NCBI GenBank assembly: GCA_040881685.1
Contig: JBBECS010000019.1
Span: 26,156-90,155 of the forward strand
Length of the DNA: 64,000 nucleotides
Reading direction: 5' to 3'
Source: Acidimicrobiia bacterium
GTDB lineage: Bacteria; Actinomycetota; Acidimicrobiia; IMCC26256; PALSA-555
Shown here: one piece after another, positions 9,101-18,705 of the stretch
How positions within the stretch are numbered: the first letter of the stretch is position 1
Layout of the letters: each line of letters starts with the position of its first letter
Notes under the pieces: model-generated
Told to the model about the DNA's origin: nothing
Databases searched by the model: none
The model's input: only the letters and a program-made list of their open reading frames with translations
Made by a program: the position numbers and the translations under genes

Positions 9101-11437
9101 GTGACGACAACCGATCGAGCCACGCTTCCCCTGCTGCCCCTCACCACCGGGGTGGTCCTCCCGCAGATGGTGGTCACGCTCGCCCTCGAGAGCGACGAGG
9201 CCCAGGTCGCGGCCGACGCCGCCGGCACCACCGAGGGCAACGGCCTGCTCCTGCTCGTGCCGCGCATCGAAGGCCGGTACGGGAAGGTGGGGACGGTCGC
9301 CCGGATCGAGAGCGGCGGTGAGCTACCCGGCGGTGTGCGTGCCGTCGTGTTGCGCGGTCTGCATCGGGCGCAGGTCGGCGTGGGCGTGGCGGGCACCGGC
9401 GACGCGCTGTGGGTCGAGGCCGAAGAAGTGGAAGAGCCCTCCGAGCCGTCGGAGCGGTCCCGCGAGCTCGCGCGGGAGTACCGCGCCATCGTGGCGATCA
9501 TCGCCGAGCGCATGGGGGCCGGCCGTCTGCACGAGGCGCTCCAGGGCGTGACCGAACCCGGCGCGCTCGCAGACACTGCGGGTTGGTGGCCCGATCTCGC
9601 GCTCGAGCGGAAGCTGGAGCTGCTCGAGACGCTCGACGTGGAGGAGCGCCTCGAAAAGGTTCTCGGTTGGGCGCGCGACGCGCTCGCCGATCTCGAGGTG
9701 GCGGAGAAGATCCGCACCGAGGTCTCGGACGGGATGGATCGTCAGCAGCGTGAGTTCCTGCTGCGCCGGCAGCTCGACGCGATCCGCAAGGAGCTCGGCG
9801 AGGGCGACGACGACGCGGTGTCGGAGTATCGACGCCGCATCGAAGAGGCTGCGCTGCCCGACGCGGTGCGCGAATCGGCGATCCGTGAGGTGGATCGGCT
9901 CGAGCGGGCGGGGGAGCAGGGCCCTGAGCAGGGTTGGATCCGGACGTGGCTCGACACGGTGCTCGAGATCCCATGGGGCACGCGGTCCGAGGACGCACTG
10001 GAGCTGGATGCCGCGCGCGCGGTGCTCGACGCCGATCACACAGGGCTCGACGACGTGAAGGATCGCATTGTCGAGCTGCTCGCCGTCCGTCGTCTGCGCG
10101 CGGAGCGCGGCATGAGCGATGTGCCCGGACGCGGCGTGGGTGCGATCCTGGCGCTGGTCGGTCCTCCCGGCGTGGGCAAGACCTCGCTCGGTGAGTCGAT
10201 CGCGCGCGCCCTCGGACGCGAGTACGCGCGGGTGGCGCTCGGCGGTGTGCGCGACGAGGCCGAGATCCGCGGTCACCGACGCACGTACGTCGGCGCCCGA
10301 CCGGGGCGCATCGTGCGCGCGCTGACCGAGGCCGGGACCATGAACCCGGTGATCGTGCTCGACGAGGTCGACAAGCTCGGCGCCGACTGGCGGGGAGACC
10401 CTTCCAGCGCGTTGCTCGAGGTGCTCGACCCCGCGCAGAACCACACCTTTCGTGACCACTACCTCGAGGTCGACCTCGATCTGTCCGACGTGCTGTTCAT
10501 CGCGACGGCCAACGTTGCTGAGACCATCCCCGGGCCGCTGCTGGACCGGCTCGAGGTCTTGCGCCTCGATGGCTACACCGAAGACGAGAAGGTCGCGATC
10601 GGTCGGGAGCACCTCCTCGCGCGCCAGCTCGAGCGCAACGGGCTCGAGTTGCGCGACGTCGAGATCTCCGACGAGATCCTGCGCCTGGTCGTGGTCGACT
10701 ACACACGCGAAGCGGGCGTGCGCAACCTCGAGCGGGAGCTCGGAAAGTTGCTACGCAAGGTCGCGGCGCGGGTCGTTGGCGGCGAGGACGCGCGACCACT
10801 CGACGTCGACGAAGAGGTCGTGCGCAAGGCGCTCGGACGAACGCGCTTCTTCCCGGAGGTCGCGGAGCGGGTCGGCGCGCCGGGCGTGGCCACCGGGCTC
10901 GCCGTGACCGGCACCGGCGGCGACGTGCTGTTCATCGAGGCAACGACCATGGATGGTGAGCCCGGGCTCACGCTGACGGGTCAGCTCGGTGACGTGATGA
11001 AGGAGTCAGCCCAGATCGCGCTGTCGTACGTTCAGGCGCACGCGAGTGCGCTCGAGATCGAGGACGCCAGGGCGCGGCGTCGCGTGCACGTGCATGTTCC
11101 GGCGGGCGCGATCCCCAAGGACGGGCCGTCCGCGGGAGTCACGATGACGGCCGCGCTCGCGAGCCTGCTCACCGGACGGGCCGTGCGCCCCGACGTCGGC
11201 ATGACAGGCGAGGTCACGCTGCAAGGGCGTGTGCTGCCCATCGGCGGCGTGAAGCAGAAGGTCCTCGCGGCGCAACGGGCCGGGCTCACCACCGTGATCC
11301 TCCCGGCGCGCAACGGTCCCGACCTCGACGACGTGCCCGAGGCTGTGCGCGACGAGCTCACGTTCCACCTCGTCGACGACGTCGGTGAGGTCCTCGCGCT
11401 CGCGCTCGAGCCCGAGTCCCACGCCGAGGCGGCGTAG
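9101..11437 (+). CDS. lon: ATP-dependent Lon protease
   Basis: This is a cytosolic AAA+ serine protease of about 778 residues that degrades misfolded and regulatory proteins. An N-terminal substrate-binding LON domain begins [13 protein letters not shown]. The AAA+ domain has Walker [10 protein letters not shown] near residue 353 and Walker [12 protein letters not shown]. The C-terminal protease domain carries the Ser-Lys dyad in [10 protein letters not shown] (Ser about 677) and [10 protein letters not shown] (Lys about 718). I prefer GTG at 9101; the ATG at 9068 lies inside the 9042-9072 inverted repeat and adds 11 residues. The stop is 5 nt from the convergent ABC gene. Confidence 0.95.
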   Translation: MTTTDRATLPLLPLTTGVVLPQMVVTLALESDEAQVAADAAGTTEGNGLLLLVPRIEGRYGKVGTVARIESGGELPGGVRAVVLRGLHRAQVGVGVAGTGDALWVEAEEVEEPSEPSERSRELAREYRAIVAIIAERMGAGRLHEALQGVTEPGALADTAGWWPDLALERKLELLETLDVEERLEKVLGWARDALADLEVAEKIRTEVSDGMDRQQREFLLRRQLDAIRKELGEGDDDAVSEYRRRIEEAALPDAVRESAIREVDRLERAGEQGPEQGWIRTWLDTVLEIPWGTRSEDALELDAARAVLDADHTGLDDVKDRIVELLAVRRLRAERGMSDVPGRGVGAILALVGPPGVGKTSLGESIARALGREYARVALGGVRDEAEIRGHRRTYVGARPGRIVRALTEAGTMNPVIVLDEVDKLGADWRGDPSSALLEVLDPAQNHTFRDHYLEVDLDLSDVLFIATANVAETIPGPLLDRLEVLRLDGYTEDEKVAIGREHLLARQLERNGLELRDVEISDEILRLVVVDYTREAGVRNLERELGKLLRKVAARVVGGEDARPLDVDEEVVRKALGRTRFFPEVAERVGAPGVATGLAVTGTGGDVLFIEATTMDGEPGLTLTGQLGDVMKESAQIALSYVQAHASALEIEDARARRRVHVHVPAGAIPKDGPSAGVTMTAALASLLTGRAVRPDVGMTGEVTLQGRVLPIGGVKQKVLAAQRAGLTTVILPARNGPDLDDVPEAVRDELTFHLVDDVGEVLALALEPESHAEAA

Positions 11438-11442
11438 CTCCC

Positions 11443-12483
11443 CTACTCGACGGCGACCGCGGCGGCGAAGTCGAGTTCTTCGCCAGGCTCGACGGGGAAA
11501 TGGCAGGCGACGAACTGCTTGGGCCGGATCTCGCGCACCTCGGGCTCCTGCTCGGTGCACACGTCCTGCGCCTTCGGGCACCGCGTCCGGAATCGGCAGC
11601 CGCTCGGCGGGCTCATTGGTGACGGCAGCTCGCCCCCGAGGATCTTGTCGGAGTCGGGACGCACCTCAGGATCCGGTTCGGGGATCGCGGCGAGCAGCGC
11701 GGCCGTGTATGGATGCGCCGGACTCGCGTACATGTCATCGGGCGTTCCGAACTCGCAGAACTTCCCGAGGTACATCACGAGCACGCGGTCGCTCACGTTC
11801 TTCACGACGGCGAGGTCATGGGCGATGAACACGAGCGTGAGCCCGTAGCGCTCCTTCATGTCGCGTAGCAGGTTGATGATCTGGGCCTGCACCGACACGT
11901 CGAGGGCCGAAACCGGCTCGTCGCAGATGATGAGCTTCGGCTCGGTCACGAGCGCGCGGGCGATCGAGATGCGCTGGCACTGCCCACCCGAGAACTCGTG
12001 CGGCCGACGGCCGCCGTTGGCGGGATCGATGCCGACGGTCTCGAGGACCTCTTCCACCTTCTTGGCGCGCGATTCGTCGTCGCCAATCTCCCAGATCTCG
12101 AGGCCCTCGGCCACGATGTCGCGGATCTTCCGGCGCGGGTTCAGCGACGAGATCGGGTCCTGGAAGATCATCTGCATGCGTGGGCGCATGCGCCGCAGCT
12201 CCTCGCCGTGCAACGCGGTGAGCTCGACGCCGTCGAGCTTCACGCTGCCCGAGACCGGCGGCGGCAGTTGGATCACTGCGCGACCGGTCGTTGACTTGCC
12301 ACACCCCGATTCACCGACGAGCCCGACCGTCTCGCCCTCGATGATGTCGAAGCTGAGGTTGGAGACGGCGTTTACCTTCAGACCCGAGCGCCGGCCGCCG
12401 ACCGGGAACTCCACGACGAGGTGCTCGACGCGGAGCATGGCTTCTCCGTCGGGCCGGAGGTGCGCCGTGCCGCTCCCTGCCAT
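11443..12483 (-). CDS. peptide-type ABC transporter ATP-binding protein (DppF/OppF-like)
   Basis: This is the second of two ATPase subunits that power the importer encoded upstream. It has Walker A GESGCGKST, signature FSGGQCQR and Walker B LIICDEPVSALD, plus the Opp/Dpp C-terminal extension with the cysteine-containing RTRCPKAQDVC segment. Its 346 residues are normal for the family. The ATG at 12483 shares one base with the TGA of the upstream ATPase (TGATG), implying translational coupling. An internal ATG (MLRVEHLVVEF) is an alternative. It is the last gene of a five-gene minus-strand operon. Confidence 0.92.
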   Translation of the reverse strand: MAGSGTAHLRPDGEAMLRVEHLVVEFPVGGRRSGLKVNAVSNLSFDIIEGETVGLVGESGCGKSTTGRAVIQLPPPVSGSVKLDGVELTALHGEELRRMRPRMQMIFQDPISSLNPRRKIRDIVAEGLEIWEIGDDESRAKKVEEVLETVGIDPANGGRRPHEFSGGQCQRISIARALVTEPKLIICDEPVSALDVSVQAQIINLLRDMKERYGLTLVFIAHDLAVVKNVSDRVLVMYLGKFCEFGTPDDMYASPAHPYTAALLAAIPEPDPEVRPDSDKILGGELPSPMSPPSGCRFRTRCPKAQDVCTEQEPEVREIRPKQFVACHFPVEPGEELDFAAAVAVE

Positions 12484-13613
12484 CAGCTTCCCCCGGACGT
12501 CTTCGACATCGTCATGGCCTCGGCTGCTGCCAGCGCGTCGGCGGCCGCGAGCGCCTTGGCGGCCGCGATTCCCTCGCGGCGGTTCTTCTCGAACGCCTCA
12601 TTGCCCTCAGGTGTGCCGACCGGGAACCAGCAGCGGAACTCGTGCCCGCTCGTGGGGCCGGGCGTGAGCGGCGGCTCCTCTTCGTGGCAACGGTCCTGCA
12701 CGTACGCGCACCGTGGTGCGAACTTGCAGCCTTTGGGCGGGTTCACGAGGTCAGGCGGCCGTCCGGGGATCGTGGCCAGCCGCGTGTGGCTCTCGTCAGC
12801 GAGCTTGGGAATCGAGGAGAGCAGTGCCTGCGTGTACGGCATCTTCATCTCGCGGAAGAGCACGTTCGTCGGTGCCTTCTCCACGATCCGGCCGGCGTAC
12901 ATCACCGCGATCTCGTCGGCGCGTCCGGCGACCACCCCGAGGTCGTGCGTGATGAGCACCAACGCCATGAAACGCTCGCGCTGCTGCTCGGCCATGAGGT
13001 CCAGCACCTGGGCTTGCACCGTGACGTCGAGCGCCGTCGTCGGCTCGTCGGCGAAGAGCAGCTTGGGTCCGGCTGCGAGTGCGACCGCGATGCACACCCG
13101 CTGGCGCATGCCGCCCGAGAGCTGGTGCGGGTACTCCTCCAATCGACGGTGCGCTTCGGGGATGCGCACGGACTTCAGCAGGTTCTCGGCGAGCTCCTTC
13201 GCGAAGTCCTTCTCCACGTCGAGGTGCTGGCGGATCGACTCGGTGATCTGCTTGCCGACCTTCATGACCGGGTTCAGGGAGGTCATCGGGTCCTGGAAGA
13301 TCATCGACATCTGCGAGCCCCAGTACGCGCGCATCTCCTTGGGGGTGAGCGCGATCAACTCGTGACCCTCGAAGCGGACCGATCCCTCGCGAACGAGACC
13401 GCGGCGGGGGAGCAGGCCCATGACCGAGCGGGAGAGCACGGTCTTGCCGCTGCCCGACTCGCCGACGATCCCGATCGTCTTGCCCCGCTCCAACGTGAAC
13501 GACACACCATCGACCGCCCGCACGAGTCCGCGATCGGTCTCGAAGTAGGTCTTGATGTCGACCACCTCGAGCAGTGGGCCCTGGTGCTCCTCGGTGAAGC
13601 GGGCGTCGGTCAA
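12483..13613 (-). CDS. peptide-type ABC transporter ATP-binding protein (DppD/OppD-like)
   Basis: This is the first ATPase subunit of the peptide-type importer, 376 residues. Walker A GESGSGKT, signature LSGGMRQR, Walker B LLFADEPTTALD and the Opp-type C-terminal segment with APRCAYVQDRC are all present. The tail after this is alanine- and glutamate-rich and longer than usual. The start is a TTG at 13613 overlapping the TGA of the permease gene by 4 nt (TTGA), preceded by a GGCGGGG purine run. Together with DppF it forms the heterodimeric motor on the cytoplasmic side. Confidence 0.92.
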   Translation of the reverse strand: MTDARFTEEHQGPLLEVVDIKTYFETDRGLVRAVDGVSFTLERGKTIGIVGESGSGKTVLSRSVMGLLPRRGLVREGSVRFEGHELIALTPKEMRAYWGSQMSMIFQDPMTSLNPVMKVGKQITESIRQHLDVEKDFAKELAENLLKSVRIPEAHRRLEEYPHQLSGGMRQRVCIAVALAAGPKLLFADEPTTALDVTVQAQVLDLMAEQQRERFMALVLITHDLGVVAGRADEIAVMYAGRIVEKAPTNVLFREMKMPYTQALLSSIPKLADESHTRLATIPGRPPDLVNPPKGCKFAPRCAYVQDRCHEEEPPLTPGPTSGHEFRCWFPVGTPEGNEAFEKNRREGIAAAKALAAADALAAAEAMTMSKTSGGS

Positions 13614-14722
13614 ATCCCCGCCTCCCGTACGTCGAAGCGCGCCCGCACCACGTCACCGAGGTAGTTGAGCGAGAGCACGGACAAGAAGATGAGGATCGCA
13701 GGCTCGATCACGACATGGGGTGAACCGGCGAGCAAGAAGCCGCGGTCGAGCGCGATCATGTTTCCCCACGACGGCGTCGGTGGCTCGACGCCCACGCCGA
13801 GGATGCTCAAAGCGCCCTCGGCGACGATCGCAACGGCGATGCCGAGCAACGCGATGGAGAACATCGCCGGTAGCACGTTGGGGAGCACCTCTCGGATCAT
13901 GATGCGCAGGTTCTTTGCGCCCTGGGCGCGGGCCGCGAGCACGAACTCGCGCTGTGACCAGGTCAGCGCGCTCGCACGGGTGATGCGGCCGAGAAGGGGG
14001 ATCGCCACCACGCCGATGGCGATGATCAAGATCAGCTCCCTCGGCAGGCCTGTCCCGCCTCCGCCCGCCGCGCTCTGTGTCGCGAGGAACGCAACCAGCG
14101 CCAGCGCGAGGATGATGGCCGGGATCGAGAGCAGCACGTTGAAGAAGCCCGTGAGGACGGTGTCGATCTTCCCGCCGAAGTACCCGGCGAGCATCCCGAG
14201 ACTCCCTCCTATGGCGAAGCCCAGCGCCACGGCGCCGACTGCGACGACGAGCGACGTGCGGGCGCCATACACCAGGCGCGCCAGCATGCTGCGGCTGTTG
14301 CCGTCGCCCCCGAGTGGGTAGCCGCGAGCAGTGCCCTCGTCGGCAAAGGGTCCCCGACCGGCGATGTCGCACTGCTCGATCTCGCGGCCGAGGCGGACGG
14401 CCGTCGGGCACGGACGGTCGAGGGTGATCGTCTCGGAGGGGTCGCCGACCGGCAGCACGGGCGCGAGGATCGCCATCCCCACCATCAGCGTGAGCCAGGC
14501 GATGGCGAGCCACGCGCCGAGACCGAGCGTGCGCTTGCGCTGCTCGGCTCCGGCCTCGATCGCGGCCATCGGGATGAGCCCACCTTCGACGACGAATCCC
14601 TCGCGCTCGGCGTCGAGCAGCGCCTTGCCGGTGGGCGCGACGAGCACGTCGCCGCCGCTCGGCTGGCCGACGCTCTCGGGCGTGTCAGCTGGCGGCGCGG
14701 GCACGACGGATCCTTGGGTCAA
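13610..14722 (-). CDS. peptide-type ABC transporter permease (DppC/OppC-like)
   Basis: This is an inner-membrane permease of about 370 residues. An unusually long hydrophilic N-terminus of about 88 residues precedes TM1 (LAIAWLTLMVGMAILAP). A periplasm-side loop with two cysteines follows, then the five-helix BPD_transp_1 core with the EAA loop LAARAQGAKNLRI that docks the ATPases. The TTG at 14722 gives a 38-nt overlap with the upstream permease; a GTG six codons later (14704) is an alternative. The two extracytoplasmic cysteines could pair; most DppC proteins lack this insert. Confidence 0.9.
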   Translation of the reverse strand: MTQGSVVPAPPADTPESVGQPSGGDVLVAPTGKALLDAEREGFVVEGGLIPMAAIEAGAEQRKRTLGLGAWLAIAWLTLMVGMAILAPVLPVGDPSETITLDRPCPTAVRLGREIEQCDIAGRGPFADEGTARGYPLGGDGNSRSMLARLVYGARTSLVVAVGAVALGFAIGGSLGMLAGYFGGKIDTVLTGFFNVLLSIPAIILALALVAFLATQSAAGGGGTGLPRELILIIAIGVVAIPLLGRITRASALTWSQREFVLAARAQGAKNLRIMIREVLPNVLPAMFSIALLGIAVAIVAEGALSILGVGVEPPTPSWGNMIALDRGFLLAGSPHVVIEPAILIFLSVLSLNYLGDVVRARFDVREAGI

Positions 14723-15683
14723 CGACCGTGTAGAGGAGGTCGACGAGGAAGTTGACGAGGACGAAGAGCGCGGCGATCACGAGGATCAGGCTCTGGAGGG
14801 TCACGTACTGCTTCGTGTTCAGGGCGAAGACGATGGCCTTGCCCATCCCGCCGAGGTTGAAGATCACCTCGACGACCACCGCGCCGCCGATGAGCGTTCC
14901 CACGTTGAGTCCCGCGACCGTGAGAAGTGTGATGCTCGACGGGCGCAGCGCGTGGCGCCAGAGGATCCGGCGGTCGGAGATGCCCTTCGAGCGGGCCATC
15001 GTGATGAAGTTCTCCTGGAGAGTCGCGATCATGTCGCTGCGCAGCAGTCGCATGTAGATAGCGATCTGCCCAACGGCCAGCGTGACCGAGGGCAGGATCA
15101 TGGTCTTGATGTGCTCGCCGAAGTTGCCGGTACGGCTCGAGTCGAAGATCGGGTCGAGCCACCCTGGCTCGTACCCGACGCTGGGTAACCATTTGAGCTC
15201 GGCACCGATGATGAACGACAGCAGCAGCCCCAGCACGAAGTTCGGGAGCGCGAGCAGCCCGAAGGCGGTGGCGTTCAGGCTCCGGTCGGCCCGGGTGCCG
15301 GCGCGGTACGCGGTGAACACCCCGAGCGGGATGGCGAACGCTAGCGCCAGGATCTGCGCGTAGAGCATGAGCTGGAGCGAGACCGGCAGCGCGGTCTTGA
15401 GCGTGTCGGTCACGGGCCGACCCGAGCCGTAGTCCTTGCCGAGGTCGAACGTCGCGACCTGGGCCAGGTAGTCGACGTACTGCTTGGGGAGCGAGTTGTT
15501 GAGGCCGAGGTCGCGACGGACCTCTTTGGCCCGCTCGGCTGCCACGGAACCGGGCAGCCGCCGCGTCGGCACGAGGATGTCGACCGGGTCGCCCGGGATG
15601 ATGCGGATCAGGAAGAACGTGAACGTGGCGACAAGCCACAGCACGATCAGGAACTGGATCAGCCGCGAGGCAATCATGCGCAA
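14685..15683 (-). CDS. peptide-type ABC transporter permease (DppB/OppB-like)
   Basis: This is a 332-residue inner-membrane permease and partner of the DppC-like protein. TM1 is at the very N-terminus (IQFLIVLWLVATFTFFLI), followed by the typical RIIPGDP motif, a periplasmic segment and five further helices. The EAA loop reads MARSKGISDRRI. The length is typical. It follows the binding-protein gene by 58 nt in which I see no terminator, so the five genes probably form one transcript. Peptide, nickel or sugar substrates all occur in this family. Confidence 0.92.
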   Translation of the reverse strand: MRMIASRLIQFLIVLWLVATFTFFLIRIIPGDPVDILVPTRRLPGSVAAERAKEVRRDLGLNNSLPKQYVDYLAQVATFDLGKDYGSGRPVTDTLKTALPVSLQLMLYAQILALAFAIPLGVFTAYRAGTRADRSLNATAFGLLALPNFVLGLLLSFIIGAELKWLPSVGYEPGWLDPIFDSSRTGNFGEHIKTMILPSVTLAVGQIAIYMRLLRSDMIATLQENFITMARSKGISDRRILWRHALRPSSITLLTVAGLNVGTLIGGAVVVEVIFNLGGMGKAIVFALNTKQYVTLQSLILVIAALFVLVNFLVDLLYTVVDPRIRRARAAS

Positions 15684-15741
15684 CGCGAGCGCTCCGTCCT
15701 CATGTCATGTCCCGCACATCACGCGAACCGTTGGGTGGCTC

Positions 15742-17409
15742 CTACCCCTTCGCGATCCCCAAGACCGGGATGCGGCCGTAGACGAACAGCGGTTTGCCGC
15801 CGCCGTCGGGCAGCTTCGGCAGCTTGACCTTGACGTTCTTCGCCGAGCCGATCGTCCAGTCCACATACCACATGGGCAGGATGTACACGTTCTCCGAGAT
15901 GGTCTGGTTCACCGTCTCGTAGAAGTCCGTGCGCTCGTTGATGTCTGCCGTGAGGCGTCCGGCCTGGAGGGCGTCCTCGAGCCCGGCGTCCTCGACCCTG
16001 CCGAAGTTGACGAGCGAGCCGTCCCCGAACCACGGGACCAGATCGACGTCGATCATGTTGGTGGCGCCGCCGTGCTGGTTCCGGAAGAGGAACAGGCCGA
16101 AGTTTCCGGCGATGGCGTCGTTGATGAACGAGGCCTGCGCCGCGGTCGGCGGGAGAGTCACCGTCATCCCCGCCTTCTCCAGTTGCTCCTTGACGATCTG
16201 TGCCTCTCGCACGTTCGACGGGTCGCTGGTGTCGGCGAGCAGCGTCACGTCGAAGGATCCGGTGGCGTCGATCACCTTCTGGACGAGCGCCTTGGCCTTC
16301 TTGAGGTTGAACTGCGGGATGCCGGCGTCGGGCAGGTACCCGGGTGCATCGACGTCCATGATGCCGTCGGCCAGGGTGAACAGACCCTTGTTGGAGATCT
16401 GGTTGATCTCGTCGCGATCGATGGCGTACGCGACGGCCAGGCGACCGTCGAGCGTGTCGAACGGCGGCTTGGCGCTGTTCATGAAGTAGTAGCGGACCTC
16501 ACGCACGCCCGGCTTCTGGACGACCAGGTTGAAGTCGCTCTTCACCTTGTCGAGCTGGAGGATCTCTTGCGCGGCGTCGAGGTGCAAGACGTCGAGCTCA
16601 CCGCCTCGGAGCGCAGTGAGGCGCTGGGCGGACTCGGGTACCGGCACGAAGGTGAGCTTGCTGGCCTTCGGGTAGCCCTCCTGCCAATAGTCGGGGTTGG
16701 CGTCGAGGACCGTGCTCTCGCCCGGCGTCCAGCACCCTTCGTTGCACACAAACGGGCCGGTCCCGATCATGGTGGTGGCGCACTCGTCGCCCAGGTTCAG
16801 CTGCGCCGGCGCAACGATGCCGAACCGGCCGGTCCCGTAGAGGTACGAGGGGTACTGGGGCATCGGCTGCGTGAGCCTCACCAGGACCGTGAGGTCGTCG
16901 ACGATGTCGTTGCTCACCAGGAGCTTCTGGAGGAAGCTCGAGAAGAGCGGCGCGCTCTGCGGTGCGCCCGGTTCACCGGAGTACGTGTCGAGGTTGAGCT
17001 TGAGCGCCGTGGAGTCGAGCGGCGTGCCATCGTGGAAGGTCACGCCTTCACGCAGCTTGATGGTGTACTCGGTGAAGTCGGCGTTGGGCGTCACCGCCTC
17101 GGCCAGGTACGGCACGTACTCGCCCTTGGTGTTCGGCACCATCAGCGTGTCGTAGACCGCCGCCGCCACCTGGATGCCGGAGATGGCGAGCTGCGACCGG
17201 GGCAGGCAATAGCCGTTGGCGGTGTCGGTCTCGTTCTCGAGCCCGAACGTGATCTCGCCGCCACTCCCTGCGCCGTGGGCACGGCGGTCGGGTGCGGACG
17301 CGCCGCCCGACGTGGCGAACGTCGTGCTCACGAGCGCCAGCGCGGCAACCGACGCGGCCAAGCGGGCGAGGCGTCGCCGAGATGCGGTCCGGTGCGAGTC
17401 GATCACCAT
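15742..17409 (-). CDS. ABC transporter substrate-binding protein, family 5
   Basis: This is the extracytoplasmic solute-binding protein of the importer, 555 residues. It has a Sec-type signal peptide (arginine-rich n-region, then LAASVAALALVSTTFA), but I see no lipobox cysteine, so anchoring is unclear. The mature part has the SBP_bac_5 signature region around LREGVTFHDGTPLDS. Peptides, oligosaccharides or metals are bound by this family; the ligand cannot be told. It leads the operon and has a clear promoter at 17495-17522 and an SD-like GGGGGA just before the ATG. Confidence 0.92.
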   Translation of the reverse strand: MVIDSHRTASRRRLARLAASVAALALVSTTFATSGGASAPDRRAHGAGSGGEITFGLENETDTANGYCLPRSQLAISGIQVAAAVYDTLMVPNTKGEYVPYLAEAVTPNADFTEYTIKLREGVTFHDGTPLDSTALKLNLDTYSGEPGAPQSAPLFSSFLQKLLVSNDIVDDLTVLVRLTQPMPQYPSYLYGTGRFGIVAPAQLNLGDECATTMIGTGPFVCNEGCWTPGESTVLDANPDYWQEGYPKASKLTFVPVPESAQRLTALRGGELDVLHLDAAQEILQLDKVKSDFNLVVQKPGVREVRYYFMNSAKPPFDTLDGRLAVAYAIDRDEINQISNKGLFTLADGIMDVDAPGYLPDAGIPQFNLKKAKALVQKVIDATGSFDVTLLADTSDPSNVREAQIVKEQLEKAGMTVTLPPTAAQASFINDAIAGNFGLFLFRNQHGGATNMIDVDLVPWFGDGSLVNFGRVEDAGLEDALQAGRLTADINERTDFYETVNQTISENVYILPMWYVDWTIGSAKNVKVKLPKLPDGGGKPLFVYGRIPVLGIAKG

Positions 17410-17470
17410 TGATCCCCCGTGGGAGCCGGGTCATGCCCGGCGTCTGTGTCGTGCCAGAGCCACGACGGGA

Positions 17471-17522
17471 TGTGACCCCCGTCACGTCGCCAGCACTCTA
17501 GAAGGCCCGGCCGCGCTGTCAA
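17471..17522 (-). promoter_or_regulatory. sigma-70-type promoter with a Crp/GlxR-like site for the peptide importer operon
   Basis: On the minus strand a perfect -35 TTGACA (17517-17522) is followed, after a 16-nt spacer, by the -10 TAGAGT (17495-17500). The predicted start is near 17488, giving a leader of about 80 nt. At 17471-17486 lies TGTGA-N6-TCACG, nine of ten matches to the TGTGA-N6-TCACA consensus of Crp/GlxR regulators. It covers about +2 to +17, a position that would repress. The bases are seen; cAMP-receptor control is inferred. Confidence 0.68.
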
Positions 17523-17541
17523 TCGCGGGGCGGGGCCAGGG

Positions 17542-18705
17542 GTGGGTGGTGTCTGGCCTGCGATGCTGTGGCCCGTGGTGGGCGAGGTCGCGCTGGCGGT
17601 GGCGGGAGTGGTGCTGATCGGCGCCGTGCTCGACTCGGCGCTGCGCACCTTCGTCCTCCCTCGAGGTGCACGAACCCCCCTGACGCGTTGGGTCTTCGTC
17701 TCCCTGCGGGCGCTGTTCGATCTCCTGGCCCGTCCGGCCCGCTCCTACGAGCGCCGCGATCGGGTCATGGCGCTGTACGCCCCGATCGGGCTCCTGAGCC
17801 TCGTCGGGGTCTGGGTCGTGATGGTGATCACCGGGTTCACCTTCATCTTCCGTGCCGTCAGCGTGGAGTCGTGGACGCGCGCCTTCGAGCTGAGCGGCTC
17901 GTCGTTCCTTACGCTCGGCTTCGTGAGCCCGCCCAACGATCCCGGCGACTACATGATCGTGTTCGCGGAGGCCGCGGTCGGGCTTGGTGTCTTGGCCCTG
18001 CTCATCAGCTACCTCCCGACCATCTACAGTGCGTTCTCGCGTCGAGAGGTGCTGGTCGCCAAGCTCTCGGTGCGCGCCGGTGAGCCGCCGTCGGGGGTCG
18101 AGATCCTCATCCGGGCCCAGACGATGCAGCGGTTCAACCTGCTCGACGAGTTCTGGACCGAGTGGCAGACGTGGTTCGCCGAGCTCGAGGAGACGCACAC
18201 GTCGCTCGGCATGCTGAGCTTCTTCCGCTCGCCCCAGCCCGACCGGTCGTGGGTGACCGCCGCCGGGTCGGTGCTCGACGCGGCCGCGCTCTACAACTCG
18301 GTGCTCGCCGTGCCCTGGTCACCGAACGCCGGCGCGTGCGTGCGGGGCGGGTTCCTCGCCATGCGGACCATCGCCGACTACTTCGGCCTTCCGTACGACC
18401 CCGACCCGGCGTCAACCGATCCGATCAGCATCGCCCGCGACGAGTTCGACGCCGCGTGCCGCTCCTTCGAGGAGGCGCGCCTGCCGATGAAGGACGATCG
18501 GGATCAGGCGTGGCGCGACTTCCAGGGCTGGCGCGTGAACTACGACGCGGTGCTGCTTGCGCTCGCCGGTCTGACCATGGCGCCGTACGCACCCTGGTCG
18601 TCGGATCGCTCCCTGGCCCGGCGGGCTGGGCTGATCAAGCGCCTGGCGAGCCGACGCCCTCGAACAAGGAGGTCTCTCTCAGATCCGACGGCGCCCCCCG
18701 CTTGA
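17542..18705 (+). CDS. membrane protein with a two-helix ion-channel-like pore segment
   Basis: This is a 387-residue protein of unknown function. Hydrophobic segments are at about 12-32, 76-103 and 137-160. Between the last two is SGSSFLTLGF, which looks like the pore helix and filter of Ion_trans_2 potassium channels but has TLGF in place of TVGYG. Residues 165-387 are a soluble, mainly helical C-terminal domain I do not recognise. GTG at 17542 is used; an ATG at 17563 would drop seven residues. The 3' end overlaps the convergent PIG-L gene by 71 nt. A channel role is suggested only by pattern. Confidence 0.75.
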   Translation: MGGVWPAMLWPVVGEVALAVAGVVLIGAVLDSALRTFVLPRGARTPLTRWVFVSLRALFDLLARPARSYERRDRVMALYAPIGLLSLVGVWVVMVITGFTFIFRAVSVESWTRAFELSGSSFLTLGFVSPPNDPGDYMIVFAEAAVGLGVLALLISYLPTIYSAFSRREVLVAKLSVRAGEPPSGVEILIRAQTMQRFNLLDEFWTEWQTWFAELEETHTSLGMLSFFRSPQPDRSWVTAAGSVLDAAALYNSVLAVPWSPNAGACVRGGFLAMRTIADYFGLPYDPDPASTDPISIARDEFDAACRSFEEARLPMKDDRDQAWRDFQGWRVNYDAVLLALAGLTMAPYAPWSSDRSLARRAGLIKRLASRRPRTRRSLSDPTAPPA

